A DNA stretch of 19,281 nucleotides from Alphaproteobacteria bacterium (GTDB taxonomy: Bacteria; Pseudomonadota; Alphaproteobacteria; RF32; CAG-239): positions 1 to 19,281 of the forward strand of contig JAGCRL010000038.1 of NCBI GenBank assembly GCA_017964705.1, written 5' to 3'. The notes beneath the pieces were generated by a model. The model saw only the letters and a program-made list of their open reading frames with translations, had not been told where the DNA came from and ran no database searches. Within the stretch, counting starts at the first letter, position 1. Each line of letters opens with the position of its first letter. The position numbers and the translations under genes are program-made. Below, one piece after another: positions 6,507-14,198 of this stretch.

Positions 6507-7076
6507 ATGAAAGTGACAATACCTGCAACGATTTTACAACGGTTTATAGCGTTATCAGATTTGAAAATTGAGATAAGCGGTGGTAAAATTTATTTAATAG
6601 GTACTAACAAAAATTTTGCTTGTGTGCAATATTTAGGTGAAACAAAAGAGCCAGAAGATTCGTGTTATATTAATAATAATGTTTCTCTTAAAGAAGTTGT
6701 CGATAGAGAATCAGGTATAGCAGGGTCATTAACGTTTGACACGATACCTGATTTAGCAACAGGTTCAGTCATTGATACACTAGGACAAATTTATACAGAT
6801 TATATTCATTGGCCTGACGAATCGGTTTTAGATAATTGGTATAATTGGTTCGAGTTATCCACAGAGCAAAACGGTTTTTTATATTTTGATATGTTGGATA
6901 TTGAAACTTTATGGCGCGTTTCACCGACAGGAGAATTGGTGTTTCCTGAAGTTATTGACGCTAATAAACCTGTAATCATCAGAGACGTTAATGATGATAA
7001 TTGGATTGGAGTATTTATACCAAGTATCGAAGGCAAACGTATTCTTAAACCTGCAACATTACCGGAGTGGTTATAA
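6507..7076 (+). CDS. Possible DNA sliding-clamp-like protein, 189 aa
   Basis: This beta-rich protein starts at an ATG preceded by ACGGAG. The end of the chain (VIIRDVNDDNWIGVFIPS, about residues 155-172) resembles the last strands of beta-clamp-type proteins, in which a Pro-hydrophobic-Arg-Asp stretch leads into an M-P-M/I-P-S strand. The start (KVTIPATILQRF...LKIEISGGKIYLIGT) fits a clamp-like strand-helix-strand unit. At 189 residues it is about half a bacterial beta clamp (about 370) and would need to assemble as a larger ring. The context favours replication: first gene of the operon with the SF2 helicase, which starts at its stop (TAATG). The family assignment is inference; otherwise hypothetical. 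Confidence 0.4.
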   Translation: MKVTIPATILQRFIALSDLKIEISGGKIYLIGTNKNFACVQYLGETKEPEDSCYINNNVSLKEVVDRESGIAGSLTFDTIPDLATGSVIDTLGQIYTDYIHWPDESVLDNWYNWFELSTEQNGFLYFDMLDIETLWRVSPTGELVFPEVIDANKPVIIRDVNDDNWIGVFIPSIEGKRILKPATLPEWL

Positions 7077-8776
7077 TGCCAGTAACGCTTAGACCTTATC
7101 AACAGGATGTCGTGAATAAAGTTTATAACAGCTGGAACGCCGGTAACAGGAACGTATGCCTTGTAATGGGTACAGGGCTTGGTAAATCTGTTTGTATGTC
7201 GTCAATAGCTTTAAACTTTCATAACCGTTCACAACACACTGCTGTTGTTGCACACCGTAACGAACTTGTGAGCCAGATGAGTTGTCATCTCGCTCTTGCA
7301 GGTATTCCACACAGAATTATTGCACCAACATCAACAATCGGTCAAATAACTCATAAACATCGTAGAGAGTTTGGGCAATCGTTTGTAAACCCGTCAGCGT
7401 TAACAGCTGTTGTCGGCGTTGATACACTTATCAGCCGTGCCGACTCGTTGAAATCATGGGCAGAGCAGATAGATTTGTGGGAAATCGATGAGTGCCATCA
7501 CCTACAAGTCAAAAATAAATGGGGTAAAGCTGTTGAAATGTTTAAAAATGCTCGTGGACTCGGCGTAACTGCTACACCGAATCGAGCTGACGGCGGTGGA
7601 TTAGGTCGTTGGGCTGACGGATTTATGGATGATATTGTTATCGGGCCGACAATGCGGTGGGCGATTGATAACGGTTATTTGGCAGATTATGAAATTGTAT
7701 GCCCAAAATCCGATATTAACGTTGAGGATAGTCAGCTTAGTTCAAACGGTGACTGGTCGCTTCAAACGCTTAAAAAAGCGGCACGTAAATCAAAAATCGT
7801 CGGCGATGTTGTTGCCAATTATGTAAAATATGCGCTTGGCCGCAGAGCTATTGTGTTCGCAACGGATATTGAAACCGCTGCAGATATTGAACGTGATTTT
7901 AACGCGAGTGGTATTAAAGCTGTGTCATTAAACGGTAAAAGTGTTACAAGCTATCGCGAACAATCTGTAGAACTATTTAAAACCGGTAAAATTGACGTGC
8001 TTGTCAACGTTGATTTGTTTGATGAAGGGTTTGATTTACCGGCTTGTGATGTGGTAATTATGGCGCGTCCTACAGCTTCGTTGGCTAAATTCTTGCAACA
8101 ATGTGGGCGAGCGCTTAGACCACTTCCGGGTAAAACAGCGTTAATTATCGACCACGTTAGTAACGTTATTCGGCACGGTCTGCCTGATATGGAGCGAGAA
8201 TGGTCGCTAAATCGTCGAGAGCGTAGAGCGAAATTACAACCTGACCCGGATGATATACCTCTGACGGTCTGCAAACATTGTCTGAAGCCTTATGAAAAGT
8301 TTAGAACTGTTTGCCCGTATTGTGGATTTGAAAAACCGTTACCGGAGCCGCAAGCACGTAGTATTGAGATGGTTGAAGGCGATTTGGTATTATTAACGCG
8401 TGATATGCTTGAACGTATGCGGCGTGGAACGGTGTTAGAAGCACCGGGTGACGTTGCGGCAAGAGTTAATCACGTTGCAGGGCCAATAGCGGCTAAAGGT
8501 GTTGCGAATCGGCAAGCTGAAAAGATTGCTGCACAAGCAGAGCTTAAAGAAGCTATTGCACAGTGGGCGGCCATTGAACGTTTGAAAGGGTTTGATGACC
8601 GAGAAATTTATAAAAAATTTTATTTAACAACAGGAACAGACGTATTATCAGCGCTTGACGGTTCACACAATCGTCAAGATTTTGAGAATATGGCTAAAAG
8701 AGTAATGGACTGGTGGAAAAGAGAGAGAGAGCAGAAAAATCACACGTACGTCTTGCGGCCGCACAACTCAATGTAA
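7076..8776 (+). CDS. SF2 DEAD/DEAH-type helicase
   Basis: The start is placed at ATG 7076, overlapping the previous stop (TAATG), with GGAG 9 nt upstream; this gives 566 residues. Domain 1 has the Q-type entry RPYQQ (6-10), Walker A MGTGLGKS (31-38), motif II D138-E-C-H and motif III TATPNR (165-170). Domain 2 has motif V (VNVDLFDEGFDLP) and motif VI (QQCGRALRP). A four-cysteine zinc knuckle follows (C399, C402, C413, C416), and then a helical tail. This is the restriction-helicase/RAD25-like architecture common in phage replication modules, where it is thought to work in origin opening, recombination or fork repair. It is followed by the overlapping VRR-NUC gene, a frequent pairing in Firmicutes phages. 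Confidence 0.93.
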   Translation: MPVTLRPYQQDVVNKVYNSWNAGNRNVCLVMGTGLGKSVCMSSIALNFHNRSQHTAVVAHRNELVSQMSCHLALAGIPHRIIAPTSTIGQITHKHRREFGQSFVNPSALTAVVGVDTLISRADSLKSWAEQIDLWEIDECHHLQVKNKWGKAVEMFKNARGLGVTATPNRADGGGLGRWADGFMDDIVIGPTMRWAIDNGYLADYEIVCPKSDINVEDSQLSSNGDWSLQTLKKAARKSKIVGDVVANYVKYALGRRAIVFATDIETAADIERDFNASGIKAVSLNGKSVTSYREQSVELFKTGKIDVLVNVDLFDEGFDLPACDVVIMARPTASLAKFLQQCGRALRPLPGKTALIIDHVSNVIRHGLPDMEREWSLNRRERRAKLQPDPDDIPLTVCKHCLKPYEKFRTVCPYCGFEKPLPEPQARSIEMVEGDLVLLTRDMLERMRRGTVLEAPGDVAARVNHVAGPIAAKGVANRQAEKIAAQAELKEAIAQWAAIERLKGFDDREIYKKFYLTTGTDVLSALDGSHNRQDFENMAKRVMDWWKREREQKNHTYVLRPHNSM

Positions 8777-9102
8777 CCCTCTGGCGTAATAACTGCGGTG
8801 GGTTTTATGACGAGAACGGGCGCTTCGTGCGTTATGGATTGGGTAGCGAGGCCAAACTTGCCAGTTCTGACTGGGTTGGCATCCGACCGGTACTCATAAC
8901 ACCTCAAATGGTCGGGCAAGTTATAGGGGTGTTTACAGCCGTTGAAATGAAAGCTGCAGGCTGGCATTATCATCCTAATGACAAGCACGAGCAAGAACAA
9001 AAACATTTTATAGATATTGTAAATGCAAACGGCGGTATGGCCGGATTTGCAACTGGGATTAACGATTTTTATAGGATTATAAGATATGCCGATAGCGTAT
9101 AA
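8713..9102 (+). CDS. VRR-NUC domain nuclease
   Basis: This 129-residue PD-(D/E)XK nuclease of the virus-type replication-repair family shows the key residues in order: GSEAKLASSDWVG with D53, the V-E78-M-K80 catalytic pair and the Q96-containing helix EQKHFIDIVNANGG. Stand-alone VRR-NUC proteins of about 100-130 residues are common in phages and are thought to resolve branched DNA. The start is a GTG at 8713, giving a 64-nt overlap with the helicase gene; no strong ribosome binding site is seen, so translation is probably coupled. The downstream HTH gene starts inside its last 17 nt. Confidence 0.88.
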   Translation: MEKRERAEKSHVRLAAAQLNVTLWRNNCGGFYDENGRFVRYGLGSEAKLASSDWVGIRPVLITPQMVGQVIGVFTAVEMKAAGWHYHPNDKHEQEQKHFIDIVNANGGMAGFATGINDFYRIIRYADSV

Positions 9103-9382
9103 AACAAAAGAACAGGGTGAAAGAACCCGTGAACTGATTTTACAAACCGGCTTGAAATTATGGCCGAATGTAACACCATCAACGATTGCAACAGCTCTTA
9201 ACATTACACACGCTGCTGTGTTGTATCACTTTGCAGACGTTAAAGAAGCTGTTGCACAATACGCGCTTGATACAGATTGTAGTAAAGTGATTGTGCAAAT
9301 GTTGGCAACAAACCATAAACTCGTTAGAAATATGAAAGCACCGGAGCGTTTACGGCATTTTAGTCGCGCTTTAAATTCTTAA
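9086..9382 (+). CDS. Small TetR-like helix-turn-helix protein, 98 aa
   Basis: Residues 31-55 (PSTIATALNITHAAVLYHF) match the TetR-type N-terminal DNA-binding domain: an HTH with the A-x-x-L-Y-x-H-F recognition helix. The usual ligand-binding domain (about 120 residues) is missing, since the protein ends at residue 98. A short charged helical tail takes its place. It may regulate phage transcription or act as a DNA-tethering part of the replication complex. It is the last gene of the plus-strand operon, overlaps VRR-NUC by 17 nt, and its 3' end overlaps the converging methyltransferase by 12 nt. No terminator is seen between them. Confidence 0.72.
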   Translation: MPIAYKTKEQGERTRELILQTGLKLWPNVTPSTIATALNITHAAVLYHFADVKEAVAQYALDTDCSKVIVQMLATNHKLVRNMKAPERLRHFSRALNS

Positions 9383-9940
9383 TATTTCAGGATTACCTTT
9401 GAAACCGCGGTACCATATAAACCACGCATGGCACGTTGCGCTCGATTCACCTTTTGGAAAAGCGGCATTTTTAGATGTTCGAGCGCGTTTACGGAATACA
9501 GCAATATAACGTGGTGGATTGTTAGTAAATAAAGCGTCTCTATGCTCGGATTCAATAAACCCTATTCTTAAAAACATACAAACAACAGGTGCTATTCTGA
9601 GAGATTTTTCAACAAACTCTAAAGCATATTTGAATGGTGGGTTTGTGATTATTGCATCGTACGGTAAATCGTCGTATGGTGTTGGTTGTAAGAAGTCAAT
9701 ACCACCAACGCCAAAACCTCTGTAAATGAGGTCAGTGCTTATAACCTGATGACCGTAAAGCTCAAGGATTTGAGACAGATGACCTGCACCCACAGCACAT
9801 TCCCAGATAAGTTTGTTGCCGGCTTCCCAATCAGGCCCAAGTACCTTGAGCAACGGCGGAATTACAGCTGGGTCGGTAGCGTAAAAATCTTCCGGCTGAC
9901 GTTCAACACCTTCAGGACGATTTAAACCTCTAAGCGGCAT
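9371..9940 (-). CDS. Phage DNA adenine methyltransferase (NPPF type)
   Basis: This 189-residue SAM-dependent N6-adenine methyltransferase has a substrate and cofactor-binding start typical of phage enzymes (EDFYATDP near residue 20), motif I in degenerate form (WECAVGAGHLS, with V-I-S-T-D-L after it) and catalytic motif IV NPPF. The end includes ATCHAWFIWYRG, like the C-terminal W-F-x-W-x-K/R of phage Dam-like proteins. No separate target-recognition domain is visible, so its site is unknown. It overlaps the start of its 3' neighbour on the plus strand and the stop of the next methyltransferase (11 nt), so it is the last gene of the minus-strand modification operon. Confidence 0.83.
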   Translation of the reverse strand: MPLRGLNRPEGVERQPEDFYATDPAVIPPLLKVLGPDWEAGNKLIWECAVGAGHLSQILELYGHQVISTDLIYRGFGVGGIDFLQPTPYDDLPYDAIITNPPFKYALEFVEKSLRIAPVVCMFLRIGFIESEHRDALFTNNPPRYIAVFRKRARTSKNAAFPKGESSATCHAWFIWYRGFKGNPEILRI

Positions 9941-10667
9941 TAATTCGCTCCTTTGCTATTTGAAAATATTTATCGTCCAGTTCAATACCGATAAAATTAC
10001 GATTTAAACGCTTGCAGGCAACTCCAGTAGTACCGGAACCCATAAACGGGTCTAAAACGGTATCACCTTCGTTTGTTGAATTTATTACAAAATTTTCAAC
10101 TATATTAAGAGGTTTAATTGTCGGATGCCCGTATTTCTTTTTATCTTCCATATTACTTTTTGTTACATAATAAGTAAACTTTGTATCAAAATTTCCGTAA
10201 ATTTTAACACCTTTTTCTCTAAAAAACATTATATATTCTGAATCGGACAAATATTTATTTCCACAAGCAGGGATAGGATTAGTTTTATGCCAACATAATA
10301 AATTCCAATTACAACCTTTTTTTTCAACGAAAAATTTATAAAGAATTGGTAATTGTTTTTGACTACAAAAGAAATAAATATTTATTTTTTTCATAATTTT
10401 ACAAAGTTTTTCTAAAGTTTCTTCTGAAATACCGTCTTTCATTGAATTAATTTCTTGCATAACATAACGTTCACCACCGTATGTATAAGCTTTTTTTCCT
10501 TTATAGTTCATAGAATATTCATCAGACTTTTTACCAAAAAATCCAGCACCTTCAGTTTCTAAAAGATACGGTGGGTCGGTAATAATAGCATCCACCTTTA
10601 CACCCATTGCTATCAACGTGTCCATTACTTCGAGACAATCGCCGTGATACAACTCTATATTACTCAA
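9930..10667 (-). CDS. DNA methyltransferase, beta class (DPPY)
   Basis: This 245-residue N6-adenine or N4-cytosine methyltransferase has the beta-class motif order: catalytic DPPY (about residue 31-34) first, a variable recognition region in the middle, then H-P-T-I-K-P and FMGSGTTG (motif I, SAM) near the C-terminus, ending with GIELDDKYFQIAKERI. DPPY is most often an adenine enzyme, but N4-cytosine cannot be excluded. The central segment, roughly 10110-10560, is clearly more AT-rich than both ends of the gene and the neighbours. It overlaps the upstream 64-aa gene by 4 nt. Confidence 0.92.
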   Translation of the reverse strand: MSNIELYHGDCLEVMDTLIAMGVKVDAIITDPPYLLETEGAGFFGKKSDEYSMNYKGKKAYTYGGERYVMQEINSMKDGISEETLEKLCKIMKKINIYFFCSQKQLPILYKFFVEKKGCNWNLLCWHKTNPIPACGNKYLSDSEYIMFFREKGVKIYGNFDTKFTYYVTKSNMEDKKKYGHPTIKPLNIVENFVINSTNEGDTVLDPFMGSGTTGVACKRLNRNFIGIELDDKYFQIAKERINAA

Positions 10668-10858
10668 TTTAACACTCTCCCTTCAACATCTTCAACATCA
10701 GCTTGCACTGCTGTAAACCTGTAAATTTTATCACCTTGCACGAAGTTGAAAGTAACCGTGCCGTCATCATTTTCATCAACACTTGCCAGATACGGGCGGT
10801 CGGCAAGTGTTGATAACGCTTTAATAATGAGAGCATATTTTTTAATACTAAGCCACAT
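10664..10858 (-). CDS. Hypothetical protein, 64 aa
   Basis: The start is the ATG at 10856-10858, preceded by AAAGGA within the end of rtcB; a longer frame running into rtcB is less likely. It is a small alpha-then-beta protein: a basic helical N-terminus (SIKKYALIIKALSTLA), then strands with an acidic centre (VDENDDGTVTF) and an acidic C-terminus (DVEDVEGRVLN). I do not recognise the family. It lies between rtcB (4 nt gap) and the DPPY methyltransferase (4 nt overlap), so it is co-transcribed with both. Confidence 0.72.
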   Translation of the reverse strand: MWLSIKKYALIIKALSTLADRPYLASVDENDDGTVTFNFVQGDKIYRFTAVQADVEDVEGRVLN

Positions 10859-10862
10859 TACT

Positions 10863-12020
10863 TTATCCTTTAATAACACCCATTGGTGATAACTTGAATA
10901 AGATTTTAACCAAATCCTTTTGCTCATCCATTACGACATCAATGTCCTTGTATGCAGACGGTGCCTCATCTAAGTCATTTACATTACGAATTGAATGAAC
11001 AATGCCTAAATCATCCATACGCTTTGCTTCGCCCTCGACTGTCAACTCTTGCTTTGCCTTCATACGAGACATCTTACGGCCTGCACCATGGGAACAAGAT
11101 TGTAACGAGGCTTCGTTGCCTAAACCCTCAACAATATAAGAGCAAGTACCTTGAGAACCCGGAATAATACCGATAATTCCCTCACGAGCTAAAGTAGCTC
11201 CCTTGCGATGAACCCACACATCTCGACCAAAATGATGCTCAAGAGCGGCGTAATTATGATGAATGTTTATCGTGTTCAAATTATTGAAATTAGGAAACAC
11301 ATCTGCAAAAGAATCCATTATTCGTTGTGCCATGAGCATACGATTTTCATAAGCAAACTGCAAACAAATCTTCATTTCATCTATATAAGCACGAGCTTCA
11401 TTAGTACCTATCGGTAAAATAGCAAGGTCGTTGTTCACGATTTCATTTTGCTTCCAAAATTTGCACAATTCCTTTGCTTTACGATTATAAAAATCAGCAA
11501 CCTTCTTTCCTAAGTTACGAGAACCAGAATGTATCATAAACCAGATATTGTTATCCTCGTCACGTTGAATCTCAATGAAATGATTTCCACCACCTAAAGT
11601 ACCTATTTGATAACGTGCAGATTGAAACTCATGCAAACATATATTTGTAGTATTCCAACTCTCATCGGCAAAAACAGGGCTTAATTGTTGAGTCGTATGA
11701 TGGTTAAACCCAACCGGAACTTGCTCACGAATTTTACCCATAACTTGCTTTAACAAATCTACAGTAACTTGCTCAGTAGTTAAATTAGTCTTAACCGCAA
11801 GCATACCACACCCAATATCAACACCAACCATATTCGGACAAATAGCATTATCAAGTGCTGCAACACCACCAATCGGCATACCGTAACCCTCATGAGTGTC
11901 CGGCATTAAACACACGTTGCCGACTAACCATGGATGGTTTGCAATATTCTTCGCTTGTTGAACAACACCTGCCTCTGGGTTACCGCACCAACATAATATA
12001 TTATTTGCTAACTTTTGCAT
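10863..12020 (-). CDS. rtcB: RNA 2',3'-cyclic phosphate/5'-OH ligase RtcB
   Basis: This complete 385-residue RtcB (bacterial enzymes are about 400) keeps every active-site motif: MPDTHEGYG, VGVDIGCGM (D68, C71 metal ligands), GGGNHFIE (N146, H147), HSGSRNLG (H164), the H254-H255 pair and SCSHGAGRKMSR with H311, the residue that takes GMP in the first step. The C-terminal APSAYKDIDVV and final K-G are also present. RtcB joins 3'-phosphate or 2',3'-cyclic phosphate ends to 5'-OH ends, using GTP and Mn2+. In a phage the likely use is repair of tRNAs cut by host anticodon nucleases; that is inference. GAGGTGAG precedes the ATG. The transcript leader holds a long hairpin (12050-12100). Confidence 0.97.
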   Translation of the reverse strand: MQKLANNILCWCGNPEAGVVQQAKNIANHPWLVGNVCLMPDTHEGYGMPIGGVAALDNAICPNMVGVDIGCGMLAVKTNLTTEQVTVDLLKQVMGKIREQVPVGFNHHTTQQLSPVFADESWNTTNICLHEFQSARYQIGTLGGGNHFIEIQRDEDNNIWFMIHSGSRNLGKKVADFYNRKAKELCKFWKQNEIVNNDLAILPIGTNEARAYIDEMKICLQFAYENRMLMAQRIMDSFADVFPNFNNLNTINIHHNYAALEHHFGRDVWVHRKGATLAREGIIGIIPGSQGTCSYIVEGLGNEASLQSCSHGAGRKMSRMKAKQELTVEGEAKRMDDLGIVHSIRNVNDLDEAPSAYKDIDVVMDEQKDLVKILFKLSPMGVIKG

Positions 12021-12049
12021 TTTCTCACCTCATTTATTATAATTAAACC

Positions 12050-12100
12050 GTGCAGAGGTTCGGTTATATTGTGGATTTAACCCTCTGTAAACCTCTGCAC
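12050..12100 (-). promoter_or_regulatory. Long hairpin in the rtcB 5' leader
   Basis: A perfect 11-bp inverted repeat, GTGCAGAGGTT (12050-12060) and AACCTCTGCAC (12090-12100), encloses 29 nt that contain a second stem GGTTA/TAACC (12062-12066 with 12078-12082). On the minus strand it would begin about 4 nt into the rtcB transcript. A second CAGAGG copy inside the loop could compete for the same partner strand. The ribosome binding site (about 12025-12033) lies outside the hairpin. Confidence 0.6.
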
Positions 12101-12110
12101 TTACCAACAC

Positions 12111-12137
12111 CTTATAACGCTTTATAGCCGTTGTCAA
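12111..12137 (-). promoter_or_regulatory. rtcB operon promoter
   Basis: On the minus strand TTGACA (12137-12132) is followed by TATAAG (12116-12111) at 15 nt. The short spacer is unusual, but the same arrangement TTGACA-N15-TATAAGGT is present in the opposing promoter. Predicted transcription start is near 12104. Confidence 0.6.
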
Positions 12138-12177
12138 GTGTAAAAATGTGTAAAAATGTGTAAAAATGTGTAAAAAA
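12138..12177. repeat. Four tandem 10-bp repeats GTGTAAAAAT between divergent promoters
   Basis: Units at 12138-12147, 12148-12157 and 12158-12167 are identical; 12168-12177 differs only at its last base. The A5/A6 tracts recur exactly once per helical turn, which should bend the DNA. The array fills the space between the two -35 boxes, as expected of an operator, a bent upstream element or an iteron-like protein-binding site. Confidence 0.93.
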
Positions 12178-12181
12178 TATG

Positions 12182-12210
12182 TTGACAGCAGTTATAAACG
12201 GTTATAAGGT
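12182..12210 (+). promoter_or_regulatory. Promoter of the HTH-methyltransferase-primase operon
   Basis: TTGACA (12182-12187), then TATAAG (12203-12208) after 15 nt, or TAAGGT after 17 nt. It matches the divergent rtcB promoter closely, including an inner TTATAAA, which suggests common control of the two operons. Confidence 0.6.
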
Positions 12211-12241
12211 TACGTCAACTGATAATTTTGGAGGTTGAATT

Positions 12242-12439
12242 ATGGATGAACAAAAAACATTAACTCTTACCGAGGTTGCCAAACTCATAGGCGTTACTAA
12301 GAAAACGCTATATAATTGGATATTGGGCGGGCGGTTTCCTGTAAAACCGATTGAAGGTTCAAATCCTAGACGTTGGAATATTGAAGATGTGGAAAATTGG
12401 CGATTCGGAGGTAAGGGTAATGACAATGCAGAAAATTAA
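12242..12439 (+). CDS. Excisionase/MerR-type helix-turn-helix protein, 65 aa
   Basis: The chain has a winged-helix HTH_17 signature: LTLTEVAKLIGVTKKTLYNWI (about residues 7-27), then a G-R-F-P wing, P-R-R-W and a final helix D-V-E-N-W. Proteins of this size and form include phage excisionases and small repressors. No integrase is present in the window, so a regulatory role at the adjacent promoter and repeat array is more likely; that is inference. GGAGG stands 7 nt before the ATG. Its last 20 nt overlap the start of the cytosine methyltransferase gene. Confidence 0.85.
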   Translation: MDEQKTLTLTEVAKLIGVTKKTLYNWILGGRFPVKPIEGSNPRRWNIEDVENWRFGGKGNDNAEN

Positions 12440-14198
12440 AATTATAGAATTGTTTAGCGGAATTGGCGCTCAAGTAGCAGCTCTCAAACGTTTAGGGCTT
12501 GATTATGAAGTTGTAGGCATTAGTGAGATTGATAAATATGCCATACAATCTTACGAAGCTATAAACGGTCCTACATATAATTATGGTGATATAACCAAAA
12601 TACCGATGTTAGATTATGCGGATTTATGGACTTATAGTTTTCCATGCCAAGATTTAAGCGTGGCTGGAAAACAAGCAGGTATAAACGAAGGAACTCGTAG
12701 TGGTTTGTTGTTGCACGTAGAGAGATTGTTGGAAAACGCTATAATTTATGGTAATCAACCTAAGTATTTGTTACTTGAAAACGTTAAAGCATTGGTTGGT
12801 AAAAAATTTAAACCTGATTTTGAAAGATGGTTAGGAAAACTCGATTTGTTAGGTTATAACAATTATTGGCAGGTACTTAATGCTAAAGATTACGGAGTAC
12901 CGCAAAATCGTGAACGTGTTTTTGTTGTTAGTATTCGTAAAGATGTGGATGTTTTAGGTTATAAATTCCCTGAGAAGATACCACTCACTCGCAAACTTAA
13001 AGACGTTTTAGAGCCTGTGGTTGATGAGAAGTATTATTTGTCACAAGATAAAGTTGATAAGTTAGTTATGAATATGGGCAAAGAAATCAGCAATACAATC
13101 CGCTGTGGTGGTTGTGGTTCGACTGACGGAAAGCACACGTGGGATATAGTGGCTCAACCTGTTAATACAGATTCTGATAACTATGCAAGAACAATTTGTA
13201 GCAATTATTACAAACAAACACCTGATAATGTTATAGGTGTTGGATATGGTTGCACGGGTGTTATAGAACCTCTTGCGTGTGCAAGTCGTGGGCGAAATCC
13301 TGATAATCCTAGCGATAGAACAGCGGGTGCGCCGACTAAACAACGTTTAGAAATTAACGGAACCGGTTACTCAAACACGTTAACAACTGTTGAAAAAGAT
13401 AATTATGTTATTTATATTGGTAATATTAACGGTAGAGATTCTCATGGTGGATTCGCGGGTGATATTTTTAGTGTTGATGGATTATCACCTACTTTAAATA
13501 CTATGAGCGGTGGCAATCGTCAACCTTATATAAACGAACCGCAAGTTTTAACACCTAAACGTAATGAATACGGTAAAGCTGTGAGAAAAGCATATGAATC
13601 GGGGAATTTTAAAGAAAGTCGTCATAACATGACTAATATGCAACCGAGAGTTGATGGCGTTTCAAACACACTTACAACCGTTGAAAAAGATAATTATTTG
13701 TTGGAACCTAGCGGTTTATATATAAACGATACCGAGGCATTTCATCGAAAACCATTAAACGGATTAAGTAGATGTTTGAAAGCGGAAAAACACGATGCTA
13801 CAGTAGTCCAACTCGGTAATATTATCAACAGTGGTAATTGGGATAACCCACAAGGCGGTCAGAGAGAGCCGAAAATTGTTGAAGAATTACAAGTTATAAA
13901 TCCTTTGAAAGGAAAAACAGAATATGGATGGCATTTTGAACAACAAGTTTATGATGAAAATGGTATAACTAGAACTATTAAATCAGGAGAAGGAAGTGGA
14001 AATATACCAAAAGTAATAAATTCTTATCGCATCCGTAAACTCACCCCGTTAGAATGTTGGCGATTAATGGATTTTACAGATGATGAGTTCTACGCAGCAC
14101 AATTATCAGGTGTATTTAACTCACAACTCTACAAACAGGCCGGCAATTCTATTGTCGTAGCAGTGCTACAAGCTATATTTAAGGAGTTGTTAGCATGA
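12420..14198 (+). CDS. C5-cytosine DNA methyltransferase with repetitive recognition region
   Basis: The start is ATG 12420, 8 nt after GGAGG (592 aa); an earlier in-frame start lacks such a site and lies deep in the HTH gene. The catalytic domain holds motif I (IELFSGIGAQVAAL), motif IV with the catalytic Cys (SFPCQDLSVAGKQ), motif VI (LLLENVKAL) and motif VIII (QNRERVFVVS). Motifs IX-X return at the C-terminus (RKLTPLECWRLMDF, KQAGNSIVV). Between them lies an unusually long region of about 330 residues made of repeated S-N-T-L-T-T-type units, two of them identical for 12 residues (13371-13406 and 13672-13707). Single-target enzymes are usually near 320-450 residues, so this one may have several target modules. 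The stop overlaps the primase start (ATGA). Confidence 0.94.
   Translation: MTMQKIKIIELFSGIGAQVAALKRLGLDYEVVGISEIDKYAIQSYEAINGPTYNYGDITKIPMLDYADLWTYSFPCQDLSVAGKQAGINEGTRSGLLLHVERLLENAIIYGNQPKYLLLENVKALVGKKFKPDFERWLGKLDLLGYNNYWQVLNAKDYGVPQNRERVFVVSIRKDVDVLGYKFPEKIPLTRKLKDVLEPVVDEKYYLSQDKVDKLVMNMGKEISNTIRCGGCGSTDGKHTWDIVAQPVNTDSDNYARTICSNYYKQTPDNVIGVGYGCTGVIEPLACASRGRNPDNPSDRTAGAPTKQRLEINGTGYSNTLTTVEKDNYVIYIGNINGRDSHGGFAGDIFSVDGLSPTLNTMSGGNRQPYINEPQVLTPKRNEYGKAVRKAYESGNFKESRHNMTNMQPRVDGVSNTLTTVEKDNYLLEPSGLYINDTEAFHRKPLNGLSRCLKAEKHDATVVQLGNIINSGNWDNPQGGQREPKIVEELQVINPLKGKTEYGWHFEQQVYDENGITRTIKSGEGSGNIPKVINSYRIRKLTPLECWRLMDFTDDEFYAAQLSGVFNSQLYKQAGNSIVVAVLQAIFKELLA

Noticed and set aside
12138..12177. 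CRISPR-like array
   Set aside because: The 10-bp units are directly adjacent with no spacers, far shorter than CRISPR repeats, and lie between promoters.
12242..12439. Phage excisionase
   Set aside because: The fold is compatible, but no integrase or attachment-site pair is visible; a regulator is the safer reading.
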